A stretch of 33,057 nucleotides of DNA from a virus, in IMG/VR virus record IMGVR_UViG_3300036944_000085, positions 1 to 33,057 of that record; one strand, given 5' to 3'. Of this stretch, positions 5,036 through 10,957 are shown piece after piece. Below the pieces are notes generated by a model that was not told the origin of the DNA, did no database searches, and was given only the letters and a program-made list of their open reading frames with translations. Position 1 is the first letter of the stretch; each line of letters starts with the position of its first letter. The position numbers were made by a program, and so were the translations under genes.

Positions 5036-5914
5036 ATGAATGAGTTGGCTCTTTTCGCAGGCGCTGGTGGAGGAATACTTGGGGGAAAACTTTTTGGATG
5101 GCGAACAGTCTGCGCCGTTGAGTGGGAACCCTATCCAGCAAGCGTATTGTGCGCCCGACAAAATGACGGTCTTCTCCCGCCTTTCCCGATTTGGGATGAC
5201 GTACAAACCTTTGATGGAAAGCCGTGGCGAGGAATTGTTGACGTTGTTTCGGGTGGGTTTCCATGCCAAGACATCTCAGCAGCCGGAAAAGGCGCAGGGA
5301 TTGACGGGGAGCGATCAGGAATGTGGGCACACATGGCGCGGGTGGTTGGCGAAGTACGACCCCGATTCGTCTTTGTGGAGAACAGCCCAATGCTCGTTTC
5401 TAGAGGACTTGAACGTGTCCTTGGCGACCTTACCGCGCTCGGGTATGACACGAAATGGACTGTTATGGTAGCTGCCGATGTTGGAGCAAACCACCAAAGG
5501 GACAGAATCTGGATTGTTGCCAACACCAACAACGCAAGGATTGAACGGCGGGAGCAACAGTCGGAAAACAGCAATGGCAAGGGGAACGTGGCCGACACCT
5601 CGCAGTTGTTCAGCAATGGCGGCAACAATAACGCCAGAATTAGCATGGAACGAGAAGCGCAATCCAAATCTGGAAACGATAGTGGGGAAAAGAATGTTCC
5701 CAACACCGACTTGTCACAACAGCAAGGAAGGAGCATATCCAGCGGAATATACCCGGAACACTCCTACGCTTGCAACTCACGCTGGTGGCAAATTGAACCC
5801 GATGTGGGTCGAATGGCTAATGGGGTGGCCGCTGGGGTGGACAGACTTAAAGCCATTGGCAACGGACAAGTCCCATTGTGTGCAGCAACAGCATGGAAAT
5901 TCTTGACAGCATGA
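5036..5914 (+). CDS. C5 cytosine-specific DNA methyltransferase (orphan)
   Basis: A 292-residue, single-domain C5 methyltransferase. Motif I FAGAGGG (residues 7-13) binds S-adenosylmethionine, motif IV GGFPCQ holds the catalytic C77, motif VI is ENS (115-117), motif VIII is QRDRIWIVA (154-162), and the C-terminal GNGQVP (about 275-280) is motif X-like. The region between, about 163-245, is rich in N, S, Q and G and should be the target-recognition part; it is short. No restriction enzyme is adjacent, so it probably protects phage DNA. ATG at 5036 follows AAAGGTGG; GTG at 5030 is less likely. Its stop overlaps the next start (ATGA). A second long frame overlaps it. Confidence 0.93.
   Translation: MNELALFAGAGGGILGGKLFGWRTVCAVEWEPYPASVLCARQNDGLLPPFPIWDDVQTFDGKPWRGIVDVVSGGFPCQDISAAGKGAGIDGERSGMWAHMARVVGEVRPRFVFVENSPMLVSRGLERVLGDLTALGYDTKWTVMVAADVGANHQRDRIWIVANTNNARIERREQQSENSNGKGNVADTSQLFSNGGNNNARISMEREAQSKSGNDSGEKNVPNTDLSQQQGRSISSGIYPEHSYACNSRWWQIEPDVGRMANGVAAGVDRLKAIGNGQVPLCAATAWKFLTA
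5040..5906 (+). other. Overlapping long frame inside the methyltransferase gene
   Basis: One alternative frame runs 5040-5906 with only one internal stop, TAG at 5469-5471. Its ATG at 5040 is four bases after the methyltransferase ATG and would share its ribosome site. The first half (143 residues) includes VEEYLGENFLDGEQ and KYDPDSSLWRTAQCSFLEDL. The second half (142 residues) includes three PTP motifs and ends with NPMWVEWLMGWPLGWTD. From memory, very similar sequences occur as separately annotated phage proteins reading through the amber position with a sense codon. It may be a decayed overlapping gene, two half genes, or a constrained shadow frame. Confidence 0.4.
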
Positions 5915-6186
5915 AGCCTACTCGACAACAAGCCATACGCGAATGTTTGAGAAAACACGCACAAGGTCTGACAAGACATGAGTTATCAGAAATCTTGGGA
6001 ATTCATATTGCTAACGTCAAAACGGCCATCAAGGGTATGCCTGACGTTTATGTTGACAGGTGGTCACACGGCAAGCGAAATGCTTTCCAGAAGGTGTATT
6101 GCGCTGTTCATGTTCCTGAAGACTGCCCACACCCAAATGACCGTGTGTATGCAATTCCAAAGACTGTCTGGAGGCCATTGAAATGA
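5911..6186 (+). CDS. Helix-turn-helix-like small protein
   Basis: A 91-residue protein from ATG 5911, which overlaps the methyltransferase stop (ATGA). Residues about 4-45 (RQQAIRECLRKHAQGLTRHELSEILGIHIANVKTAI) look like a winged helix, followed by VDRWSHGKRNAFQKVYCAVHVP. The same layout, a short HTH with a beta wing, recurs in the next gene, so the two may be diverged relatives. It is probably DNA-binding. Earlier in-frame starts (5878, 5893) lack coupling. Confidence 0.72.
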   Translation: MKPTRQQAIRECLRKHAQGLTRHELSEILGIHIANVKTAIKGMPDVYVDRWSHGKRNAFQKVYCAVHVPEDCPHPNDRVYAIPKTVWRPLK

Positions 6187-6350
6187 GCAGAACACACGCA
6201 CTAAAGAAGTTGTTGGAGCATGGTCCTTTGACAAGACGCGAGATTGTCGAGATTACTGGCTGGAAAGCAAAGCAGGTCCATTTCACGCTGGCCTATCTTT
6301 CTCAGACTGGTGCAATTGTCAAACAAGAAAAAGCGTGGACATTAGGGTAA
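6183..6350 (+). CDS. Short winged-helix protein (55 aa)
   Basis: A 55-residue protein. KKLLEHGPLTRREIVEITGW, KAKQVHFTLAYLSQTGAIV and the final wing KAWTLG form a compact winged helix. Its ATG overlaps the previous stop (ATGA). A second small wHTH next to the first suggests a paired regulator or duplicated module. Confidence 0.75.
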   Translation: MSRTHALKKLLEHGPLTRREIVEITGWKAKQVHFTLAYLSQTGAIVKQEKAWTLG

Positions 6351-6355
6351 CTACC

Positions 6356-6568
6356 GTGGCGTATAGCAGAAAAACTATATCCAATGAGGGCGATAGGTAC
6401 AGGATAGAACTCGGCGAGGCTAGGGTTCTATACCGAACCTATGAATCCACAGGACAAAAGGTTTTAACTCCTGTCCGCATGGAATGGCTAGAAAAAACCT
6501 ATGGCTCTGGTGCTGTAAAGCGGATCAGAGAAATGATGATGAAATTACAAAGTGGGGAATTGGAATGA
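6356..6568 (+). CDS. Small hypothetical phage protein (70 aa)
   Basis: A 70-residue protein with a GTG start at 6356, chosen because AGGG lies eight bases upstream. GTG at 6335 is in frame but has a poor site and overlaps the previous gene. The text reads YSRKTISNEGDRYRIELGE, then VRMEWLEKTYGSGAVKRIREMMMKL. No known family is recognised. The stop overlaps the nuclease start (ATGA). Confidence 0.68.
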   Translation: MAYSRKTISNEGDRYRIELGEARVLYRTYESTGQKVLTPVRMEWLEKTYGSGAVKRIREMMMKLQSGELE

Positions 6569-6831
6569 GATACGCTGCCCGAGTGGACGCTAACCAAGCG
6601 CAAATTGTTTCAGCACTAAGAGCCGCTGGCGCTTATGTCTGGATTATTGGTCTGCCTGTTGACCTTTTGGTGGGATACAACGGGAATACCTTTCTAGTCG
6701 AAATCAAGGATGGCCCTAAAAAGCGTTTAACGAAGCTACAACAAGACTTTTTTGAAAATTGGTCTGGTAGTACGCTGGCAAGGATTGATGGCCCTGAAGC
6801 GGCTTTGAGAATGATTGGGGTTGCCAAGTGA
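6565..6831 (+). CDS. VRR-NUC-type PD-(D/E)XK nuclease
   Basis: An 88-residue protein starting MRYAARVDANQAQIV. The catalytic pattern is visible: PVDLLVGYNG with D33, then FLVEIKDG with E46 and K48, and a KLQQDFFENW helix. This is the PD-(D/E)XK core seen in VRR-NUC and small phage Holliday-junction nuclease-like proteins. It probably cuts branched or structured DNA in recombination, next to NinB and the Ref-like nuclease. A longer frame from 6484 is not supported, since ATG 6565 overlaps the preceding stop. Confidence 0.82.
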   Translation: MRYAARVDANQAQIVSALRAAGAYVWIIGLPVDLLVGYNGNTFLVEIKDGPKKRLTKLQQDFFENWSGSTLARIDGPEAALRMIGVAK

Positions 6832-7244
6832 AAGTCACCCTTCATAACGCCCAACAAGGGCATACAGTCATAACTGACATTTGGCAGAAAGCCAAGCCTT
6901 ATCTTTTGGCTGGTAACAAGCTGGTTCTGACGATTGAACAAGAAAAGCGCAGTCAAGAACAGAACGCTTTGTTGTGGGCTGTGCTGACAGACTTATCAAA
7001 ACAAGTGATGTGGCATGGCGAGAAGCTGACCAAAGACGAGTTCAAAGATTTGCTGACTGCTGGCCTGAAAAAGCAAAGGGCAATCCCCGGCATTGATGGA
7101 GGGTTTGTTGTTCTCGGAACGTCAACCAGCAAGATGACAAAGCAAGAGATGACAGACCTGATAACGCTTGCTCACGCCTTTGGTGATGAGCGCGGTGTTA
7201 AGTGGTCGCCTACAAGCATTGGTGAGTTCCATGACGAAGGATGA
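6828..7244 (+). CDS. ninB: NinB-family recombination protein
   Basis: A 138-residue protein with the NinB (lambda Orf) pattern: a short beta N-terminus, LVLTIEQEKRSQEQNALLWAVLTDLSKQV (about residues 35-63), then LTKDEFKDLLTAGLKKQ and MTKQEMTDLITLAHAFGDERGVKW. Lambda Orf binds ssDNA and SSB and helps load recombinases in place of RecFOR. Its start overlaps the nuclease stop by four bases, and the Ref-like gene begins inside its last 14 bases. Confidence 0.88.
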   Translation: MKVTLHNAQQGHTVITDIWQKAKPYLLAGNKLVLTIEQEKRSQEQNALLWAVLTDLSKQVMWHGEKLTKDEFKDLLTAGLKKQRAIPGIDGGFVVLGTSTSKMTKQEMTDLITLAHAFGDERGVKWSPTSIGEFHDEG

Positions 7245-7524
7245 GAAGGCGCATAAGAACTTGGTTGCTCAGTTGGGTTGCGCTCTTTGCTATCATTTAC
7301 ATGGGCCACACGATCCAGCACCTGTGGAACTACACCATCTAAGGGCTGGTGGTTGGGGAAAAGGCGACTACAAAACGCTGATACCACTATGTGCTGAACA
7401 CCACCGAGGCAACACAGGTGTTCACGGCCTTGGCACTAAAGGCTTTGTTAAGCACTACAACATCACACAGCAAGAACTTTTAGATTGGACACTTCTAAGG
7501 GTTTCTCCTAATGTAAAAGACTAG
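7231..7524 (+). CDS. Ref-like HNH recombination nuclease
   Basis: A 97-residue protein. C17 and C20, the HH pair at 35-36, C54 and the HH pair at 57-58 form a zinc-dependent HNH-like centre, with the family phrase LIPLCAEHHRG and later GLGTKGFVKHY. Phage P1 Ref is a RecA-dependent nuclease acting in D-loops. Small relatives without the P1 N-terminal extension are common beside ninB, as here. ATG 7231 follows GGTGAG. An earlier in-frame start at 7168 lies deep inside ninB and is unlikely. Confidence 0.8.
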   Translation: MTKDEKAHKNLVAQLGCALCYHLHGPHDPAPVELHHLRAGGWGKGDYKTLIPLCAEHHRGNTGVHGLGTKGFVKHYNITQQELLDWTLLRVSPNVKD

Positions 7525-7531
7525 AAATCTG

Positions 7532-7558
7532 TTGACAATAACTCTATCAACAACAGGA
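7532..7558 (+). promoter_or_regulatory. Promoter-like element, plus-strand copy
   Basis: TTGACAATAACTCTATCAAC followed by AACAGGAGA. It matches the minus-strand element at 10341-10370 in TTGAYAATA, ATCAACAACA and GGAGA, and more weakly that at 3041-3066. GTTGA/TCAAC also form an inverted repeat. There is no -10 at 17 bases from TTGACA, so this is unlikely to be a plain sigma70 promoter. Confidence 0.4.
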
Positions 7559-7565
7559 GATGTCC

Positions 7566-7787
7566 ATGTCAGATTTTGAGTACACCACAACATTGAACGG
7601 TGCTATCGTTTCGGTATGGCTTGATGTTTCTTGGGATGAAGGTAATGCAATCCCTTCTTTCAACGGTATTTATTACGAGTGCCAAGACATCACGCCAGTT
7701 CTGAGCAAAGAACAAATTGCGGAACTTGAGATGGAAGCTGAAAAAGGGTTTTTTGAATCTGGTTGGGAGTCTGCAAATGGCTACTGA
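7566..7787 (+). CDS. Small acidic hypothetical protein (73 aa)
   Basis: A 73-residue acidic protein opening MSDFEYTTTLNGAIVSVWLDV, a short beta hairpin seen in phage hypothetical proteins, then PVLSKEQIAELEMEAEKGFFES. ATG 7566 has AGGAG seven bases upstream; ATG 7560 is too close to that site. It follows its own promoter-like element and heads a run of accessory microproteins. No function is known. Confidence 0.72.
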   Translation: MSDFEYTTTLNGAIVSVWLDVSWDEGNAIPSFNGIYYECQDITPVLSKEQIAELEMEAEKGFFESGWESANGY

Positions 7788-7947
7788 TCTGCGAACTGAA
7801 TTGATGGAAGACACAACCACTTATTGCTGTTATTGCGGCATGGTGCAAGTTAGCTTTGGCTGCTGCGGTGAAAACCACTTTGAAACATTCGCACAGATGA
7901 ACAAAGAAACCCAAGAATCTATCTTGAGCGACATGGGGGAAGAATGA
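7777..7947 (+). CDS. Cysteine-rich microprotein (56 aa)
   Basis: A 56-residue protein with CCYCGMVQVSFGCCGENH near residues 17-34, a likely zinc-binding knuckle. GGGAG precedes the ATG at 7777, which overlaps the previous gene by 11 bases. The C-terminus is acidic and ends DMGEE. One of several zinc-knuckle-like small proteins in this stretch. Function unknown. Confidence 0.7.
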   Translation: MATDLRTELMEDTTTYCCYCGMVQVSFGCCGENHFETFAQMNKETQESILSDMGEE

Positions 7948-8165
7948 TGGATAAAGATACTGATTTGAAGCTGGAGGCGGCATACCTTGCAGGGTTTCAA
8001 GCAAGCGGTGAAGGCTACAACGGGGAATACCCGTTTGGAGATCACAACCAAAACCCGGAGCATGATCCCGTGTGGTGCAAAGACAGAGACAACAAAATCA
8101 CTGCCATCAAGCAAGCTATTGACGATGCTACGCCACTGGCGGCACAGCAGGAGAAGAACACATGA
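7944..8165 (+). CDS. Hypothetical phage protein (73 aa)
   Basis: A 73-residue protein. LKLEAAYLAGFQASGEGYNGEYPF followed by a charged C-terminus is a phrase recurrent in phage hypothetical proteins. The start is ATGATG overlapping the previous stop. The stop overlaps the next start (ATGA). No function can be assigned. Confidence 0.72.
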   Translation: MMDKDTDLKLEAAYLAGFQASGEGYNGEYPFGDHNQNPEHDPVWCKDRDNKITAIKQAIDDATPLAAQQEKNT

Positions 8166-8779
8166 CCACCAAAAAATTGGAAAAAATCCGCACTGCTTTG
8201 GTGTCGGCAAATCAAGACTTATTGAAGGGCGAGTTTGACGGCGAGATTCAGATTCTGAGCGAGTTAATTGACCAGCCTGCGCCCACAACCGACATTGCAG
8301 ACTTCATCGCTGGAGCTTTTGGCGTGAGCCGTGGCACTGCCTACGACATGATGCTGGATGCTTTGAAAGAGGCTTCACTTGTGCAGCCTGTGGCGTGGAG
8401 AACTAAAAATTTTTACGAAGGGCAACAGTCGTGGTTTTATGCAGACTGGCACAGTGATGGGCTTGTCCCACAAATTGCTGAGCTTCTTTATGCACAAGCA
8501 CAACCCGATGTCCGCTTGGTTTCGAATCTTACAAAAAACCTCTTAGAGATAAGCACCGCTGTTTCCAATAAAAACGAAGATGCTGCTCAAAAAATTCTTG
8601 GCAAAACTTTAAGGTTGCTTTTATTGGACGCCACCCCACCCGCAGCACAGCGGCAATGGGTTGGGCTGACGGATGAGGAAATACAAACGGAATGGTTGCT
8701 TACACCGCAGCACAATAAAGCAGAAGGCGTCTGGTTTGGCCGCAGACTCGAAGCCAAATTAAGGAGCAAGAACATATGA
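8162..8779 (+). CDS. Hypothetical protein (205 aa), mosaic of short modules
   Basis: A 205-residue protein. It reads as modules common at the ends of phage accessory proteins: an N-terminal helical part, PVAWRTKNFYEGQQSWFY (about 78-95), and QWVGLTDEEIQTEWLL (about 165-180), the last a recurrent phrase near C-termini. The FGVSRGTAYDMMLDALKE segment could be a helix-turn-helix. Such proteins are highly mosaic and have no known function. It is coupled on both sides by ATGA overlaps. Confidence 0.68.
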   Translation: MTTKKLEKIRTALVSANQDLLKGEFDGEIQILSELIDQPAPTTDIADFIAGAFGVSRGTAYDMMLDALKEASLVQPVAWRTKNFYEGQQSWFYADWHSDGLVPQIAELLYAQAQPDVRLVSNLTKNLLEISTAVSNKNEDAAQKILGKTLRLLLLDATPPAAQRQWVGLTDEEIQTEWLLTPQHNKAEGVWFGRRLEAKLRSKNI

Positions 8780-8916
8780 CCGCCATACTTGAATTTCTCA
8801 AGCGTTGGTTCACTCCTGTACCAAAAGCAGTCACTGACGAACACTGTCCTTATTGCCATGGCTTGGGGTACGACAGTAGCGGGTTTACTTGCACATGTTT
8901 GAGGGAGAAGAAATAA
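8776..8916 (+). CDS. Zinc-knuckle microprotein (46 aa)
   Basis: A 46-residue protein. After a short amphipathic start (MTAILEFLKRWFTP) it has CPYCHGLGYD and CTC (residues 24-27, 39 and 41), a DnaJ-like zinc-binding half. The start overlaps the previous stop (ATGA), and its stop overlaps the next ATG (TAATG). Function unknown. Confidence 0.7.
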   Translation: MTAILEFLKRWFTPVPKAVTDEHCPYCHGLGYDSSGFTCTCLREKK

Positions 8917-9251
8917 TGTTTTACGGACAATGTAACGATTGTGGACAACGCTGGGAGCTTGGCACAGCTAGAACCTGCATATGTAAGGATGAACACATGA
9001 GAGACACGATAGACATGGCCCGTGAGTCTGGATGGACAAGCTACGACTCGCAAGATGAGCGATTCAAAGCCTTTGAAGCTCTTGTTCGTGCTGATGAGCG
9101 TAACCGCACATGGACACAAGAGCATTGGACTGAATACGAGCGCAGCATTGCAGCAGCCGAGCGTGAGGCGTGTGCAAAAATGGTTGACCACATCTTGAAA
9201 GAAGGTAGCGGCACATGGGGCGATGCCATCCGAGCAAGGGGGAACACATGA
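8916..9251 (+). CDS. Zinc-ribbon plus helical protein (111 aa)
   Basis: A 111-residue protein. The first 27 residues, CNDCGQRWELGTARTCIC, form a zinc-ribbon-like unit. From M28 it continues MRDTIDMARESGW and later ERSIAAAEREACAKMVDHIL, a helical unit that usually stands alone in phages, so this looks like a fusion of two microproteins. The start at 8916 overlaps the prior stop and follows GGGAGA. Function unknown. Confidence 0.7.
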   Translation: MFYGQCNDCGQRWELGTARTCICKDEHMRDTIDMARESGWTSYDSQDERFKAFEALVRADERNRTWTQEHWTEYERSIAAAEREACAKMVDHILKEGSGTWGDAIRARGNT

Positions 9252-9349
9252 CCTGCAAACACAGATGGGAAGAAGGAACCAACAAAGACCGCCCAGCGTA
9301 TCGTTGCGCCCGTTGTGGTGATTGGAGATTTATCCATGCGGCCAGATAG
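9248..9349 (+). CDS. Zinc-knuckle microprotein (33 aa)
   Basis: A 33-residue frame with CKHRWEEG and YRCARCGDWRF, giving a CxH...CxxC metal site common to tiny phage proteins. Its ATG overlaps the previous stop (ATGA) and its end overlaps the next gene by 14 bases. It stops at TAG. Coupling and composition support translation. Confidence 0.6.
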   Translation: MTCKHRWEEGTNKDRPAYRCARCGDWRFIHAAR

Positions 9350-9530
9350 CCCATGTATTGCTGTTTGCACTACGCTCTATACAGAAACCTGTGATGGATG
9401 TGGCCGTACATACATGGAAGTTGCAGAGTGGAACTTCTTACCTGAAGAACAGCGTGAAATCATCTGGAAGCGCATTGACAAAGAAGCAACAGCTTGGCGA
9501 TATAACAGATACAAGGACAGAGTGAAATGA
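9336..9530 (+). CDS. DUF1289-like cysteine protein
   Basis: A 64-residue protein with SPCIAVCTTLYTETCDGCGRT near its start, then WNFLPEEQREIIWKRI. This is the DUF1289 signature (SPCxxxC, CxGCGR, helix), a small Cys4 domain of unknown function found in bacteria and phages. ATG 9336 has GGAG nine bases upstream. The stop overlaps the next start (ATGA). Confidence 0.82.
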   Translation: MRPDSPCIAVCTTLYTETCDGCGRTYMEVAEWNFLPEEQREIIWKRIDKEATAWRYNRYKDRVK

Positions 9531-10057
9531 GAAAGAAAAGCAAGTACAAACCCAAGGGCGTAAGACTTGATGCCTTGAACTGGGTTCTGTCTGGACTAAA
9601 GCCAATCTCAAGCGTTGGTGATGCTATTGTCGTTCTGAAGGCAAAGAATCATTCAGCCCTGACAGAAGTTGTCCAAGGCAGAGGAAACAGGGATCAGATA
9701 GATGTGCTTATTCACGCCTTAAACGTCTGTGAGGCGTTTGCAAGGCATGGCAAGGGTAAAGACTGGCTTCCAGAGATAACAGAGGCTCAAAACGCCTTGT
9801 ATGACATGGCAAAGCGTGGCGTTGAAGACGAACGGTTCTTATTTCGTGGACCAGAGATGCAAGCCGTTAACTTAGCTATGGAGGTGCATGATGTCCAGCT
9901 AGATCAAAGCACAGTCCAAGAATTGGAAAAGATGACCGACTTTGTTGTGAAGCAGATCATCTTGAAGAAGGCAAGACCCATCATTAGTACGATAGAACAT
10001 CAAAATATGCTAGAGCAAAGCAGCAAAGGATCAGGCCAAGTCCTACTGCCAGTGTGA
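9527..10057 (+). CDS. Conserved phage hypothetical protein (176 aa)
   Basis: A 176-residue, mostly helical protein with a basic start MRKKSKYKPKGVRLDALNWV, then LKAKNHSALTEVVQGRGNRDQIDVLIHALNVCEAF. Similar proteins occur late in early operons of proteobacterial phages; the role is not known to me. It is the last rightward gene before the convergent minus genes. Its final 25 codons overlap a candidate minus-strand membrane peptide. Confidence 0.72.
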   Translation: MRKKSKYKPKGVRLDALNWVLSGLKPISSVGDAIVVLKAKNHSALTEVVQGRGNRDQIDVLIHALNVCEAFARHGKGKDWLPEITEAQNALYDMAKRGVEDERFLFRGPEMQAVNLAMEVHDVQLDQSTVQELEKMTDFVVKQIILKKARPIISTIEHQNMLEQSSKGSGQVLLPV

Positions 10058-10082
10058 TGTCTGCGATTGTTTCTTTGTTCAT
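9984..10082 (-). CDS. Possible small membrane protein on the opposite strand (32 aa)
   Basis: A 32-residue frame starting MNKETIADIT, with one strongly hydrophobic helix (AVGLGLILCCFALAYF) and the end DVLSY. AGGA lies before the ATG. It follows the 70-residue minus gene after a short gap, so both may share the promoter near 10360. It overlaps the end of the plus-strand gene tail to tail by 74 bases. The clean transmembrane segment and good ribosome site support it; size and overlap argue for caution. Confidence 0.5.
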   Translation of the reverse strand: MNKETIADITLAVGLGLILCCFALAYFDVLSY

Positions 10083-10097
10083 GATGAATCCTTTTAT

Positions 10098-10112
10098 GGG
10101 GCCAAAGCCCCG
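10098..10112. terminator. Weak hairpin between convergent genes
   Basis: GGGGC (10098-10102), loop CAAA, GCCCC (10107-10111), followed on the plus strand by GTTAAATTT and preceded by CTTTTAT. The GC-rich stem between convergent genes suits a weak terminator for the rightward operon, but the T-tract is poor. Confidence 0.35.
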
Positions 10113-10118
10113 TTAAAT

Positions 10119-10331
10119 TTAAGCTGCCAATTCTGTTTTGATTCTGGTAAGTGCGCTGAAGAAGTCTCGTTCTGCTCGTTTGCCCCAACCTGTTTTCTTG
10201 AATTTTGTTTCGCCATGAATGCGATAAAAATGTGTGTATGTTCCGTCTGCATTTTTGATAAATCGCTTGATGCCAGACCAAATTGTTTCTTCAACTACCA
10301 GTGTGCCTTTGCTTGTGTAGATGCTGTTCAT
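10119..10331 (-). CDS. Minus-strand hypothetical protein (70 aa)
   Basis: A 70-residue basic protein with alternating beta-like strands (KGTLVVEETIWSG, GTYTHFYRIHGE) and WGKRAERDFFSALTRIKTEL at the end. GGAGAGCAAC precedes the ATG at 10331, and a promoter-like element lies upstream at 10341-10370. It faces away from the late genes, so it is controlled from the second divergent region. No family is recognised; a small regulator is possible given its place. Confidence 0.7.
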   Translation of the reverse strand: MNSIYTSKGTLVVEETIWSGIKRFIKNADGTYTHFYRIHGETKFKKTGWGKRAERDFFSALTRIKTELAA

Positions 10332-10340
10332 GTTGCTCTC

Positions 10341-10370
10341 CGTTGTGTTGTTGATGACTCTATTATCAAG
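10341..10370 (-). promoter_or_regulatory. Leftward promoter-like element, copy 2
   Basis: Minus-strand reading gives TTGATAATAGAG, then TCATCAACAACACAACGG, ten bases before the gene start at 10331. GATAAT is a likely -10. It matches copy 1 at 3041-3066 over the -10 and the transcribed leader. Confidence 0.5.
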
Positions 10371-10385
10371 TTATCAACAAAAAAT

Positions 10386-10408
10386 CCTATAGGACAAACC
10401 CTAATAGG
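10386..10408. promoter_or_regulatory. Operator-like motif, copy 2
   Basis: AGGACAAACCCTAATAG at 10391-10407, identical to 3089-3105, with CCTAT and AATAGG arms. It lies between the minus gene at 10331 and the plus block starting at 10462. Confidence 0.55.
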
Positions 10409-10430
10409 CAACTAGCGAAAGTTGTGTTAG

Positions 10431-10447
10431 GGTGATAAAATCTATGC
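10431..10447 (+). promoter_or_regulatory. Rightward promoter -10 region, copy 2
   Basis: GGTGATAAAATCTATGC holds TAAAAT (10436-10441) as a probable -10 and resembles GGTGTAATCTTTGC at 3121-3134. Here the transcript would start near 10448 and include the GGAG ribosome site of the next gene. Confidence 0.4.
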
Positions 10448-10461
10448 AACTGGAGAACCCT

Positions 10462-10821
10462 ATGGCTGGACTGTTAGGCACTGAACTGGAAATCTCGATT
10501 GAGATTGAAGAAGCTGAAGGCTCAAACTTTGACGAGGCTGAGAACGCCAAGACCGTCAAATACATGGAAGAAGCGCAAATGTACGGGCCTAAAGACCCGT
10601 CCAAGCCTTCTAGCGATTTCTGGCGTGACCTTGCCAACTACTGGCGCATTGCTCCAGATCAGGCCAAGCGCAAGCTGTGCAGCAACTGCGAATACGGTGA
10701 TGACAGCCCTGAAACCAAAGAGATGTATGGCGACATGGCTATTTATTGCAAGAAGTTTGAGTTCGTCTGCGGAGAGGGTAAAACCTGCAAACGCTGGGAA
10801 TCAGCAAAAGAGGAAGACTGA
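10462..10821 (+). CDS. Cysteine-cluster protein (119 aa)
   Basis: A 119-residue protein. The acidic first half (ELEISIEIEEAEGSNFDEAENAK) is followed by DFWRDLANYWRIAP and a C-terminal cysteine set: CSNCEYGDD, YCKKFEFVCGEGKTCKRWE. Six cysteines in that spacing could hold zinc or an Fe-S cluster. ATG 10462 has GGAG six bases upstream; a GTG at 10432 would overlap the promoter. It opens the block leading to the packaging genes. Similar proteins are found next to terminase regions of environmental phages, but the role is unknown. Confidence 0.72.
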   Translation: MAGLLGTELEISIEIEEAEGSNFDEAENAKTVKYMEEAQMYGPKDPSKPSSDFWRDLANYWRIAPDQAKRKLCSNCEYGDDSPETKEMYGDMAIYCKKFEFVCGEGKTCKRWESAKEED

Positions 10822-10822
10822 C

Positions 10823-10957
10823 ATGGGAACTACGAACACCACTCCAATGACCTCCAAAGAGGCTAAGAAGCTGGCTGAAAACGCCCGTAAACAGGCCGAA
10901 TCCAAGGGCTGGCAGTCAATGGCTTACAAATTCTCTGCTCCGAAAGGCAAAAAATGA
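10823..10957 (+). CDS. Small basic protein (44 aa)
   Basis: A 44-residue lysine-rich protein (MTSKEAKKLAENARKQAESKGW ... SAPKGKK). AGGA precedes the ATG; its stop overlaps the next start (ATGA). It is the first of four consecutive very basic proteins, suggesting nucleic-acid or DNA-condensing roles. Confidence 0.7.
   Translation: MGTTNTTPMTSKEAKKLAENARKQAESKGWQSMAYKFSAPKGKK

Noticed and set aside
4984-5043. A 19-codon frame (MTNNNNLWTITQNMKGGYE) before the methyltransferase
   Set aside because: It overlaps the methyltransferase start and has AAGGG about ten bases upstream, so a leader peptide is possible, but the evidence is too thin for a gene call.
5469-5471. Amber recoding as explanation for the TAG in the overlapping frame
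   Set aside because: TAG is used as a normal stop in other genes here (for example at 7522-7524 and 9347-9349), so genome-wide recoding is unlikely.
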